From an uncultured bacterium (GTDB lineage: Bacteria > Hydrothermota > Hydrothermia > UBA1063 > CAJXJZ01): DNA of 57,563 nt. Both the position numbers and the translations under genes were made by a program. Numbering within the stretch: the stretch's first letter is position 1; each line of letters opens with the position of its first letter. Positions 1-8,951 of the stretch are shown one piece after another. The stretch spans positions 1-57,563 of the forward strand of contig CAJXJZ010000002.1 in NCBI GenBank assembly GCA_913055745.1. Reading direction: 5' to 3'. Under the pieces are notes generated by a model. That model was not told the DNA's origin. It saw only the letters and a list, made by a program, of their open reading frames with translations, and ran no database searches.

Positions 1-2
1 AT

Positions 3-1250
3 AGACCAGAGGATAGGAGTGATATAGAGGAGAAGATAGGTGATGTATACATGTACATAGGTGATTTCAAAGAATCACTTAAATTTTACGAGAGTGCTAA
101 GGAACATGCTCCCCAAGTGGAGAAAAAATATGTTTATGATATTGACATTGCGTGGATTTTGAAGGAACAAGGAAAGGCTAAAGAGGCTGAAAGGAAACTA
201 TTAACAGTTCTGAGATATTTGACTTCATCACAGAAAGCCTCCCTTGCTACAGCGCATAATGTACTTGCTGCGATTTATATGGATAGGGGACGTTATAAGG
301 AAGCAGAAGAGCATTTCATGAAAGCCCTTAAGTTAAGGGAAGAGATCGGGGATAGAAAAGGAATGGCTGCTGTATATAATAACTTAGGGATTTTGTACTC
401 AAATCTTGATAACTATGAAAAAAGCATGGAGTATTACAATAAAGCGAAAGAAATATATGAGGAGATCAACTTTAAGGATGGAATGGCTACAATGGCATTA
501 AATATAGGGGTATTATATGTTGAACTTTATGATTTTGATAAGGCAATAGAATTATATAAAGATGCGATAAAGATAGATTCCTTAATAGGAGCAAAGGGGC
601 AGTTAATACGTGTATACAGAAATCTTGCCTCCCTGTATAGTACCCTTTTAATGGAAGAGCAGTCTATTATGTATTATGAAAAGGCCCTTGAGATAGCAGA
701 GGAAATAAATTCACCATACAATAAGTTCCTTCTGTTTTTAAATTTTTCTTCTATCTATATAAATAGGAAGGATTTTGAGAAAGCCATGGAATATCTTGAA
801 AAAGCACGCAGGGTAGCAGAAGAACTGAATGATGACTCGGTTTGGGTTTCCTATTATGATAATCTCATAGATTTTTATGAGGAACAAGGAAAATTTGCAA
901 AAGCGTATGATATGGCAAAAAAGGCGTATGAACTTACAAAAAATGTCAATGAGAACAAAAGTTCATACGAGTATCTTTCCTATTATTTTATCATTGCTAG
1001 GCTTGCTGCAAAGTGTGGAAAGATGAGAAGCGCTAAAATATATTTAAGGAAGGTATTTGAACATCCGAAGTTTAATAGCCCTATAGAGCAAAGACAGGCA
1101 TATATAGCATATAATCTTGGTCTTATCTATAAAGCATTGAGAGAAAATGAAAAGGCAAAGGAATACCTTAATAAAGCACTTGAGTTTTACTCATCGAAAG
1201 GACACAAATTAAACTTTAAAAACATTAAAGAGGAACTCTCCAATCTCTGA
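3..1250 (+). CDS. TPR-repeat protein, 5' end cut by the window
   Basis: The frame is already open at base 3 and stays open through the first ATG at base 51, and the codons before that ATG already read as TPR-like helix. The window therefore cuts the gene, and ATG 51 is probably internal. The visible ~415 residues are almost entirely tetratricopeptide helices with a ~40-residue period (the long-spacing type), with recurring patterns such as NNLGILYSNLDNYEKSMEYY. TPR arrays bind partner proteins; no catalytic domain, signal peptide or membrane segment is visible in this part. An effector domain (kinase, cyclase, ATPase or regulator) may lie upstream of the window. The gene ends at a bidirectional terminator shared with the convergent barrel gene. 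The repeat assignment is secure; the cellular role is unknown. Confidence 0.8.
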   Translation, partial: RPEDRSDIEEKIGDVYMYIGDFKESLKFYESAKEHAPQVEKKYVYDIDIAWILKEQGKAKEAERKLLTVLRYLTSSQKASLATAHNVLAAIYMDRGRYKEAEEHFMKALKLREEIGDRKGMAAVYNNLGILYSNLDNYEKSMEYYNKAKEIYEEINFKDGMATMALNIGVLYVELYDFDKAIELYKDAIKIDSLIGAKGQLIRVYRNLASLYSTLLMEEQSIMYYEKALEIAEEINSPYNKFLLFLNFSSIYINRKDFEKAMEYLEKARRVAEELNDDSVWVSYYDNLIDFYEEQGKFAKAYDMAKKAYELTKNVNENKSSYEYLSYYFIIARLAAKCGKMRSAKIYLRKVFEHPKFNSPIEQRQAYIAYNLGLIYKALRENEKAKEYLNKALEFYSSKGHKLNFKNIKEELSNL

Positions 1251-1277
1251 ATAATAAAAAAGTACTTTTTGGACCTT

Positions 1278-1305
1278 CTATGGGTTTTATGCTATGGGTT
1301 TTATG
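1278..1305. repeat. Two tandem copies of a 14-nt unit
   Basis: The unit CTATGGGTTTTATG occurs twice without a gap in the spacer after the TPR gene, just before the terminator. It looks like a simple slippage duplication. No function is apparent. Confidence 0.7.
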
Positions 1306-1312
1306 TAAAAAT

Positions 1313-1338
1313 AAAAGGGGGCTTATGCCCCCTCTTTT
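1313..1338. terminator. Bidirectional intrinsic terminator
   Basis: A six-pair GC stem GGGGGC-TTAT-GCCCCC (1317-1332) is flanked by AAAA on the left and TCTTTT on the right. It can therefore work as a Rho-independent terminator for both convergent genes, the TPR gene on + and the barrel gene on -. Confidence 0.8.
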
Positions 1339-1340
1339 AT

Positions 1341-2465
1341 TTAAAACTTTACTATTGCGCTAACTGTTGATGCAAGTTGGGATGGTGTGCCTGTTAAAAA
1401 GTATGGGCCATTAAATAGTAGGTCATGTGCAATGTTCGCATCTATCCTTACATTACTACCTACGTTGAGATACGCACCTATTGCAACATTGAGTGGTGCA
1501 TCAGCAAACCCCATTGTAGAGTTTGATGTAGATCCATTTTTATTTTTGTTATAGGTGAAAATATTTCTTGTAATACCAGTCCTAAATCCTAACTTTGATG
1601 AAACGAGAGTTTCTCCTCCCAGTACAAATCCAGAGTTTATCGCTATGCTGCCAGTTGAGTCATTTATACTCACATTTTCAACGTTTAGATTTAATCCACC
1701 TATTATATTTACCCATCTCATAGGATGCATATATTTGCCAATCTTTGCATCAATATCCAATGTTGAACCGTTACTGAATGTAGTGCCGTTTTGTTCATAG
1801 GCGTCTTTAAAAAAGTTAATATGCATTGCTGCTATGGTTTTCTGCGTCCTTGAGCCATTGAAGAACCTGAAGTTCATACCAATTGTGGGTATTCCCGCAA
1901 ATTTGAGTGTATCAGTCGGTGCCGTATAGCCTTCATCCTTCCAATGCTGCATTGCAAAGTTCAATGATGCATCAATTCCCATGTTGTCGTTTGTGTAGGA
2001 TATACCAGGCATTATACCTAAGAACATAGCATTATATGAGTATGTGGTATCCTTGGCGGGCGTTTGTGAGAGGTTTCTCATGCCCATATTAACCTGAACG
2101 CCGAGGTTAAGATTCCCCATGCCCATTCCAAGAACAAAGCTATATGCATTGACCCTTAGAGGATTGGTGGGATGGTTGGTCATATAGATAGGTCTATTGC
2201 CGAGGATGCCGAATGCCATTTTGTTGTTGTTAGTAATAAGCAAACCTGCAGGATATGTTCCCATATTCCATGATGGGAGTGTGCCAAACTCAAGGGTAGC
2301 CATTTTACCAAAGTTCAGTACAGTTGATGGGTACAAAGTTACATTTTGTTCATCATTTATCAGAAGGTCAACATCACCTCCCATAGTTGCTACTCTTGTT
2401 TCGGTAGCACTTACGCTTGCCACCATTGCCAGTATGGCTATTACTTTTTTCCAGTGTTTCACCAT
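1341..2465 (-). CDS. Probable outer-membrane beta-barrel protein
   Basis: This 374-residue protein has a short basic N-terminus and a hydrophobic signal peptide (about residues 1-20, ending near SVSATE). The rest alternates polar and hydrophobic residues, is rich in Gly, Asn and Met (MGMGNLNLGVQVNMGMRNLS), and ends in a phenylalanine (AIVKF). That is the usual signature of barrel proteins folded by BamA. The start is supported by an AGGAGG site seven bases upstream. No named family is recognised; a passive porin or a structural barrel is the simplest reading. It follows the YfhO-like gene on the same strand after a 24-base gap, so the two may be co-transcribed. Confidence 0.6.
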   Translation of the reverse strand: MVKHWKKVIAILAMVASVSATETRVATMGGDVDLLINDEQNVTLYPSTVLNFGKMATLEFGTLPSWNMGTYPAGLLITNNNKMAFGILGNRPIYMTNHPTNPLRVNAYSFVLGMGMGNLNLGVQVNMGMRNLSQTPAKDTTYSYNAMFLGIMPGISYTNDNMGIDASLNFAMQHWKDEGYTAPTDTLKFAGIPTIGMNFRFFNGSRTQKTIAAMHINFFKDAYEQNGTTFSNGSTLDIDAKIGKYMHPMRWVNIIGGLNLNVENVSINDSTGSIAINSGFVLGGETLVSSKLGFRTGITRNIFTYNKNKNGSTSNSTMGFADAPLNVAIGAYLNVGSNVRIDANIAHDLLFNGPYFLTGTPSQLASTVSAIVKF

Positions 2466-2489
2466 ATCTCCTCCTTTTTGGTGATTAAA

Positions 2490-4754
2490 TTATAAGGTTT
2501 TACCTTTGAATGTGCAATTTTTACATGAGATAGCAATAAATAAAAGAGAAATAAATGAAAATATAGAGACATATATTGTCCACATGAATGGAAAGCGATA
2601 GAAAATCTTTAATAATGAATGTCCTTTTGGAATGACTATAGTAATGAACTCTCCAAAACCTTTGATTATTGGGGTATTCTTTCCATTTAAATACACCTTT
2701 ATACCCCTATGATAACGATATGGGATAAAAAGGTATTTTTTGCATGGAGATTCAATGTCCATAAAAAGGGTATCGGATTTGAATCTCATATTTTGTATGT
2801 GTGCCTTATCGTGACATGAATCAATATCTTGAGAATTAGAAGCAATGGGAATAATAGAGTCCCATTTATAGGGCGTACTTGTAAAGTCCTGAAAGGTGAA
2901 ATCAGGCTTTATTTCTTTAAATGCGTAGAATCTGTATTTATTATGATTCATTTCTGATTTATAAATGTAGAAAGGAAAAAGGCTATCTGAAATGGCAAAG
3001 GTATGTATTTTTATTGGTTTTGTTGTTATTATCCCATTTATTCCAAAAATTTTGAAAAATTGTTCACGCGCCTTTTCACTGAATGTATCATTTAGTATGT
3101 AGCATGAACTTAATAAAAAGTCCGAAAAAAGTTGAGGTGCTGTGAAGGGTGAGCCCGTTTCATCGCTATCCTGAATGAATAGGTTGCCAATATAGTACCT
3201 ATAGTAAGTGTTTATGAGTCTTATGGTATCTGTTTGAGGAAGATAGTAATACTTCTTTATAGAATCATAAATAGTGACAGGGAACGATATACCTTCTCTA
3301 AAATAGCGTGTATTTTTAATTGGATGATATGAGTATAATATTTTTTTAAGATTTTTGGGGGAGGTCGTCACAAACAGTCTTGAAGTGGTGATATAGATCT
3401 CAAATAGGAATATACCTGGTAGTAGTACGCCTATGATTCTGAACCGTCTGCTCAAAAAGAGTAGAAGTAAGATAGCGTATAAAAAGAATAAAACAATGTT
3501 TGACCACTCGGAGAAAGTAAGTATATCCGATTGGCTGAATGTCTTACCAAGAGCAAGCCTGGCAAGTATATAGTTTAATGCAATAAAACCTATGATAAAA
3601 TAAAATAGCGATCTTGTTCTTTTGGACAATTTTGGATTTTTTAACAGAAGTTCAGCTCCTTTCCCTGCTAAAATGGATAAAGAAAAGGCAAGTGGAATAA
3701 CCCACCTTATGTGAAATCTAAAGTTTTTGATGATAGGGAGTTTGGATAGTATAAGGTATGTTGGGTTATATTTGACAAACATTAAAGAAAAAGATATAAG
3801 TGCCATTATTTTCCAGATACTCAATTTTTTGTCCTGTTCTTTCCATGAAACATCGGCAAGGAGTATGCCACTTAAACTTAGAGTTATGGATTCTATGGAT
3901 AAAAAACGTCTTATAATCATATGAAAGCCCTGGAATCTTGGAAAAAAGAAGTATGGAAAGTGTATAAGAAAATTCAATCCTCCTTTCTGCATCCAGTGGT
4001 ATCCACCCCTATATTTTTTAAGTGTTATCATCCCTTTTTCCCTTAAAAGAGACAAAGCAGGCATTATTTGTGGGAGGGCAATGAAAATCGCTAAGATATG
4101 AACCATTACAAAGAACAGCAATTTGTTTTTCAGTTTAAAGTTGCTTTCTTGTTCTAATAGAATGTATATTAAAAGGCTTGTGGAAGACATATAAAGGGCC
4201 TGTGGATGATAGGCAAAAATCTGAAGTGTTATAAGCAAGGTTGTGAATATAGCGAATCTTAACTGGCCTTTTATAAAAAACCTTCTTGTTGTAAAGAATA
4301 TCCATGGCATAAGGGAGAATACCTCAATCATATTCATGAATGGATGTCGTCCTGTGAGTGGACCTGAGAAGGTGAAAAATATGGCTGCTATATACGCACC
4401 CTTTTTCAAACCCATGTCTTTTGAGAAGAGAAACATGCCAGAGTATGTGATGAAGTATGTGGTGAGCATCTCAAGTGTGTAGCCTATATGAATATTGTTG
4501 AACCAGATAAATATGTATTTTAGAGGATAAAATACGCCGAATTGGCCTTCAGATATAATTGGAAGGCCAAAGCCATAGTTCCAGATGTATAAAAAAGGCC
4601 TATGATGCATGAGCGCGTTATGAACAAACCACCTTAAAGGGATATGTAGAAAACTCACATCTTCAAAGAAAAATACACCCATAAAAAGTTTATGGGAGAA
4701 TATTAAAAACGGTAGAAGGAACAAGATGTATTTAAGTGCCTTCTGATTTTTCAT
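2490..4754 (-). CDS. YfhO-like polytopic membrane protein (GT-C-like)
   Basis: A 754-residue protein with about a dozen hydrophobic segments in the first ~430 residues, a soluble stretch at about 440-700 and a final membrane helix near the C-terminus (FMWTIYVSIFSFISLLFIAI). The N-terminal pattern (periplasmic loop with FEDVSFLHIPLRW, then WNYGFGLPI and FYPLKYIF) resembles bacterial YfhO-family proteins. Those are GT-C-like enzymes thought to transfer sugars from polyprenyl-phosphate carriers to cell-surface polymers. The substrate cannot be told. There is no Shine-Dalgarno site before the ATG. Instead a TTGGAA-N17-TATACT promoter ends six bases before it, so the mRNA is probably leaderless. 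It is divergent from the Asp-box lipoprotein gene. Confidence 0.65.
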   Translation of the reverse strand: MKNQKALKYILFLLPFLIFSHKLFMGVFFFEDVSFLHIPLRWFVHNALMHHRPFLYIWNYGFGLPIISEGQFGVFYPLKYIFIWFNNIHIGYTLEMLTTYFITYSGMFLFSKDMGLKKGAYIAAIFFTFSGPLTGRHPFMNMIEVFSLMPWIFFTTRRFFIKGQLRFAIFTTLLITLQIFAYHPQALYMSSTSLLIYILLEQESNFKLKNKLLFFVMVHILAIFIALPQIMPALSLLREKGMITLKKYRGGYHWMQKGGLNFLIHFPYFFFPRFQGFHMIIRRFLSIESITLSLSGILLADVSWKEQDKKLSIWKIMALISFSLMFVKYNPTYLILSKLPIIKNFRFHIRWVIPLAFSLSILAGKGAELLLKNPKLSKRTRSLFYFIIGFIALNYILARLALGKTFSQSDILTFSEWSNIVLFFLYAILLLLFLSRRFRIIGVLLPGIFLFEIYITTSRLFVTTSPKNLKKILYSYHPIKNTRYFREGISFPVTIYDSIKKYYYLPQTDTIRLINTYYRYYIGNLFIQDSDETGSPFTAPQLFSDFLLSSCYILNDTFSEKAREQFFKIFGINGIITTKPIKIHTFAISDSLFPFYIYKSEMNHNKYRFYAFKEIKPDFTFQDFTSTPYKWDSIIPIASNSQDIDSCHDKAHIQNMRFKSDTLFMDIESPCKKYLFIPYRYHRGIKVYLNGKNTPIIKGFGEFITIVIPKGHSLLKIFYRFPFMWTIYVSIFSFISLLFIAISCKNCTFKGKTL

Positions 4755-4760
4755 ACATAA

Positions 4761-4789
4761 AGTATAAAAGCCTTAAATAAAACTTCCAA
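4761..4789 (-). promoter_or_regulatory. Promoter of the YfhO-like gene (leaderless)
   Basis: Read on the minus strand: -35 TTGGAA (4789-4784), 17-base spacer, -10 TATACT (4766-4761), then six bases and the ATG at 4754. A start point about seven bases after the -10 box falls on the initiation codon. Confidence 0.6.
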
Positions 4790-4793
4790 ATCT

Positions 4794-4822
4794 TTGACAG
4801 GACATAGGCCCTATTATATAAT
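4794..4822 (+). promoter_or_regulatory. Consensus sigma-70 promoter of the Asp-box lipoprotein gene
   Basis: TTGACA (4794-4799), exactly 17 bases, TATAAT (4817-4822): a perfect housekeeping consensus. The predicted start lies just upstream of an AGGAGGT ribosome site and the ATG at 4846. Its -35 sits four bases from the -35 of the divergent YfhO-like promoter. Confidence 0.85.
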
Positions 4823-4845
4823 TTAACAAAAATAGGAGGTGGATT

Positions 4846-6192
4846 ATGAAGAGGGCGTTTTTTGGGTATTTGCTATTCGCTGCTATGATTCTTGGCACAT
4901 CCTGTAAGAAGAAACAAGATGGTGGTGCCAATAATAATCCTCCCGAGCAAATTGCCGATATACATGGGGATTGGGTTGGAAAGTGGCAGTCAGATGTGGG
5001 TGATACTGGCACAGTCCATCTTAAGATCAATCAGGTAAGTGATTCTGTTGATATAAGTGTTATCTTTGATTCTATGTATACGGATACTTTCATTATGATT
5101 GGGCGATTAGATAAAGACCATATAAGTGGATATGCATATTCCACGCATAATGATACGTTTAAATGCATTTTCTCGCTAACTTATGATAACGATACCCTCA
5201 CAGGCACCTACAACTTTGATATACACCATAAAGGTTCATGGTGGGCAGTAAAAGGCACACACCTTGTTGAGATAGGGTGGAACTATTTTGGCAGTCTCTC
5301 TGGGTATCTCAATGATGCATTCTATTCATCTGATGGCATGCTCTACCTTGCTTCCACACTTGGGCTATATGCATCCTTGGATTATGGAATAACTTTTGAA
5401 TTGGTTGATACCACGGGGTTTTATTCTATGTGTGATGCAGATGGAACAATTTATGCTACCGCATTTGGCAAGGTTCTCAAGAGTGATGATGGGGGTAATA
5501 CATGGCAGGACATAACCCCTTCGGGTTTTCAGGGAGGAAGTGGCACTATGATAAGGTTCAGAAGCCGTGATGAAGGGTTTATTGTAAGTGGTGATGATGT
5601 ATATTACACATCAGATGGTGGTAATAACTGGACAGTCAATGAAAACGTACTGCCAGGCCTTTCCAAGAGCGTGTATGTTACATCTTCTTCCGTATATGTA
5701 GCAGGATATATCCCAGGCCAGACTTATGGTGGCTTTGCCGCAGTATCAGGGGATAATGGCGCTACATGGACCCAGTTTGATATAGGCAGTACATACGAGG
5801 TAGATGAGTTATGGGGTATTTATGTAGATGGTGATAAAATACTACTTGGTGGAAAGAAATATAAAAGTGGTACAGATGACCATGACTTGAGGATACTGCT
5901 TTACTCTGAAGATGGTGGAAACACATTTGAAAAGAAGACCTTTCAAACAGTGCCAGAACACGATGAATGGATTGGCCCTGTAATGATAAGCCAAGGCAGG
6001 CTTTATGCCGCTAATGTCTATCCATCAGGCGACCTTATAGTATATTCTTTTAATCCAGATAGAGTGGATACAATAAAGGGTTTTTCAGGTTCTACTCCAT
6101 CGAGGATGCTTGATTATGGAAATGGCAATATGGGGCTTGTTGCAAATACTGCTTCTGGTGATATTGCTGTATTTTATTATAGAAGCAATTAA
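4846..6192 (+). CDS. Lipoprotein with Asp-box (BNR/sortilin-like) beta-propeller
   Basis: A 448-residue exported lipoprotein: signal peptide with lipobox LGTSC, so Cys20 should be lipidated, followed by a polar linker. Residues ~30-140 form a small beta-rich domain. From ~150 on there are at least four Asp-box motifs of the S-x-D-x-G-x-T-W type (SDDGGNTWQ, TSDGGNNWT, SGDNGATWT, SEDGGNTFE). These are the turn signature of sialidase/Vps10/HCF136-type propellers. No sialidase catalytic Arg triad or Tyr-Glu pair was recognised, so a binding or assembly role is likelier than hydrolysis. It is preceded by a perfect sigma-70 promoter and an AGGAGGT site. Its stop overlaps the stop of the convergent protease fusion by four bases. 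Confidence 0.75.
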   Translation: MKRAFFGYLLFAAMILGTSCKKKQDGGANNNPPEQIADIHGDWVGKWQSDVGDTGTVHLKINQVSDSVDISVIFDSMYTDTFIMIGRLDKDHISGYAYSTHNDTFKCIFSLTYDNDTLTGTYNFDIHHKGSWWAVKGTHLVEIGWNYFGSLSGYLNDAFYSSDGMLYLASTLGLYASLDYGITFELVDTTGFYSMCDADGTIYATAFGKVLKSDDGGNTWQDITPSGFQGGSGTMIRFRSRDEGFIVSGDDVYYTSDGGNNWTVNENVLPGLSKSVYVTSSSVYVAGYIPGQTYGGFAAVSGDNGATWTQFDIGSTYEVDELWGIYVDGDKILLGGKKYKSGTDDHDLRILLYSEDGGNTFEKKTFQTVPEHDEWIGPVMISQGRLYAANVYPSGDLIVYSFNPDRVDTIKGFSGSTPSRMLDYGNGNMGLVANTASGDIAVFYYRSN

Positions 6193-8951
6193 TAGTAATT
6201 GCCTATACTGACATTAAAGGTGCTTTTTCTTGATATACTTTTTAGATTGGTTTGCCATGCCCAGTCAAGTTTTAAATAACCTATGCCGATGTTAAACCTT
6301 AATCCTGCGCCAATATCGGCATTTAAATAAAGAAGTGTGTAAGGATTTTTAAAAAACCTTGGCCTTTTAGAAGACCATGCAGCACCTGCATCAAAAAACA
6401 AGATGCCGTTTATACCCTGAATAGAAATAGGAAGTGGAAATCCGAGTTTTAGATATTCTATAAATGGGGTACGAAGTTCTGTATTTAAAAGAAACATAGA
6501 TGTACCCTCAAGTCCCTCATATGGATAACCTCTTAAGGTTTCAGGACCACCGAGATAGAAAACGTATTTATCTTTACCAATAGATTTTCCACCAACTACT
6601 CTTATGGCAAATGTGCTATACTTTGAAAGACCAATATAGTATCTGTTATCAGAAAACAGTAGTCCGAGGTCGTAGAATGTTGAAGACATCTTAATGGACT
6701 TTGAAATGCCCTGATAAAATCTTAATCCCTTTTGTGGAATGCCAAAATAGTTATAGAGCACATTGTCATAGACAAGGGCTGCTCTTGGCATGAGATTATA
6801 ACCCGTCTTTTCTTGCTTTAACATATAATCATATTGAGAAAGATAGATTTCACTTTTGTACCGCTCTAAGGCCATCCCCCCTTCCACCCTTAAGAACCTG
6901 TTTAATGGATAGTAAAGGTCCCAGGAGAGACCTGTTTCTTTCGCAAAATAGAAATTGTTATTGTAATCATAAAATGCGTCAGTGTACTGATAAATGCTTA
7001 TATTGTGGTCTATTCTTTTTGGAAGATAAGTGTATGAAAATAGGAAGTTTGAGTTGGTTATATCGCCTGATAGATCAGTGATTATATCTAATCTCCTATC
7101 ACCAAGTTCATCAGATAAACCAAGATACAACATACCCTCTACCCCAAAACCGCTCATATAAGTCATATAACCGTGGATATAGTCTAATGATAGGGTAGGT
7201 TCTAGTTTTGTTCGTGTGATATACTCGGCTGGCTTAAATGAGAAGAACGTTCCTGTTTCAGAAAAATCGGTTTCTTTTTTGGTATCTTGGCCTAAAATGA
7301 TGTCGTATCCACCTCTATTCAATACAGAGTATGCAATTTTTTTTGACGGTGAGACCGAGTAGTTTACCACCATGGATGAGATATTGGATACTCTATAGAT
7401 TTTATTGGTACTCAGGTCTAAGGAAAAGAGGTTAATGCTTCCAGAATCATCTGCAATAAAATAGATATTGTTTGTTGATTTTGAATAAAAGGGTTCCCGC
7501 ATTATATTTCTGTATGGAGTAAGCCTTTTAATTTTTTTGGTATTTGTATAAAAAAGAAACATTGCATATCTTCCGTATGCAAACCCCTGCTTGTGATTCC
7601 TATCAGACACAAAAACCAGGGTGGTATCGTTTAAAAATCGTGGGTCTTTGTCATCATAAAAATCATCGGTCAATTTAAACAAAGTATTCCTTTTCCTGTC
7701 ATAGATATAAATATCTTCCTTTCCATTTTGAATACCAGCGAATGATATGTATCTTGATGAGGGCGAAAAGACAGGTGTATATATTGCATCAAGGTCAAAA
7801 TGTCGCTTAAAGATTATCTTTTTTCGTTTTAAGTCCATTATTATAAGGGCGTCCCCCCTCCCTGTCTGTGTTGCTATTACAAAAAGGGAATCATCAGTTG
7901 AAACATCATACCCAGGGCGAAGCACATGGATACTTTCAAAATCAGGTTTCATCTCTCCTTTAATTACCTTTCCTATTACCCTTCCTGTTTGAGAGATTAC
8001 CAAAACATCTGTCCTTCCACTTTTATCGCTTACCAAGAAGATTTTACTACCATTTTTAGAAAAAAGTGGATAGGAGTTAAGGAAGTTTTTCCATTTTTCA
8101 TGGTTTATCACAATAAAGCCTAATGAGGATGGTAGTTTTTTGTCACGGAGTATGGGAAAGTATGTTGTTTTAACATAGTCTTGAAAACTTCTATCAAAGT
8201 CTTCTGTGCTCATCCCAAAGGTTTTTTCTATACTTTTGTCAAAGTTTCCTGTGTAAACAAGGTTGCCAAAGAATTCCGCAGGGGCCTTTTTCCCATATTT
8301 CTCGCTTATGAACCTATAGATGAGTTGGCCTTCCTTATAAACAATATAACCTCCATACTGGTTTAGGTCTTTTATGTGAAGTAGCCTGTCCTGAAGGGCT
8401 ATATCCCTTATATATGCCTCTGATGCCTCGTCCCAACCCAATGAAAAATACTCTGCCATTCCTTCCATAACCCATAATGGTATGGTATTCAGGATGCTTG
8501 TATAGAGAAAATTCTTGTAGTTGTTCTTTATCATCATGTATTGGAAAACATGCACGAGTTCATGCCTGAGGACGTGCCTAAACTCTCTATATGAACCTGA
8601 AAATGGTACAACAACGCGGTTTTTCAGGATTTCAGTAAAGCCTCCTACTCCTTCTTCAATAATGCCTGGTATGACATTTGTTTCTTGAAAGTCCTTATAG
8701 GAGGCGTATATAACCACTGGTATCTTATTATCTGGTTTAAATCCAAAGAGGTTTGTATATTCAGGGAAGGTTTGCTCAAGGACAGATAGGGCAAAAGTAC
8801 TCAAAAATTTTTCCCCATCATAATAATACACCTTAAAGTGTTCTGTCTCGCTTACTTTCCAGTTGTAATGGTGTGTTTCATATTTGTTTTTACCAAATGT
8901 GTAAGCAAAAAGCAGGAGAGGGAAGAGCAGAGTTGAGATAAAGCGGACCAT
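6189..8951 (-). CDS. Zn-peptidase MA / TolB-like propeller / Omp85 barrel fusion
   Basis: About 920 residues in three parts after a signal peptide. Residues ~30-270 are a gluzincin peptidase of the 'peptidase MA-like' type, with HELVH (~131-135) and a downstream WVMEGMAEYF that supplies the third Zn ligand. Residues ~280-560 are WD40/TolB-like propeller blades (FSPSSRYISFAG, IYDRKRNTLFKLTDD). From ~590 to the end is a surface-antigen (Omp85/BamA-type) barrel, including the characteristic GGPETLRGYPYEG segment and a beta-strand C-terminus. Inference: an outer-membrane-anchored protease whose periplasmic propeller and protease precede the barrel. The start is taken at ATG 8951; an in-frame TTG at 8954 is possible. 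The ATG overlaps the stop of the upstream M23 gene (TGATG), so translation is coupled. Confidence 0.8.
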   Translation of the reverse strand: MVRFISTLLFPLLLFAYTFGKNKYETHHYNWKVSETEHFKVYYYDGEKFLSTFALSVLEQTFPEYTNLFGFKPDNKIPVVIYASYKDFQETNVIPGIIEEGVGGFTEILKNRVVVPFSGSYREFRHVLRHELVHVFQYMMIKNNYKNFLYTSILNTIPLWVMEGMAEYFSLGWDEASEAYIRDIALQDRLLHIKDLNQYGGYIVYKEGQLIYRFISEKYGKKAPAEFFGNLVYTGNFDKSIEKTFGMSTEDFDRSFQDYVKTTYFPILRDKKLPSSLGFIVINHEKWKNFLNSYPLFSKNGSKIFLVSDKSGRTDVLVISQTGRVIGKVIKGEMKPDFESIHVLRPGYDVSTDDSLFVIATQTGRGDALIIMDLKRKKIIFKRHFDLDAIYTPVFSPSSRYISFAGIQNGKEDIYIYDRKRNTLFKLTDDFYDDKDPRFLNDTTLVFVSDRNHKQGFAYGRYAMFLFYTNTKKIKRLTPYRNIMREPFYSKSTNNIYFIADDSGSINLFSLDLSTNKIYRVSNISSMVVNYSVSPSKKIAYSVLNRGGYDIILGQDTKKETDFSETGTFFSFKPAEYITRTKLEPTLSLDYIHGYMTYMSGFGVEGMLYLGLSDELGDRRLDIITDLSGDITNSNFLFSYTYLPKRIDHNISIYQYTDAFYDYNNNFYFAKETGLSWDLYYPLNRFLRVEGGMALERYKSEIYLSQYDYMLKQEKTGYNLMPRAALVYDNVLYNYFGIPQKGLRFYQGISKSIKMSSTFYDLGLLFSDNRYYIGLSKYSTFAIRVVGGKSIGKDKYVFYLGGPETLRGYPYEGLEGTSMFLLNTELRTPFIEYLKLGFPLPISIQGINGILFFDAGAAWSSKRPRFFKNPYTLLYLNADIGAGLRFNIGIGYLKLDWAWQTNLKSISRKSTFNVSIGNYY

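Noticed and set aside
1278-1305. Start of a CRISPR-like or regulatory repeat array
   Set aside because: Only two copies with no spacer; this is a tandem duplication.
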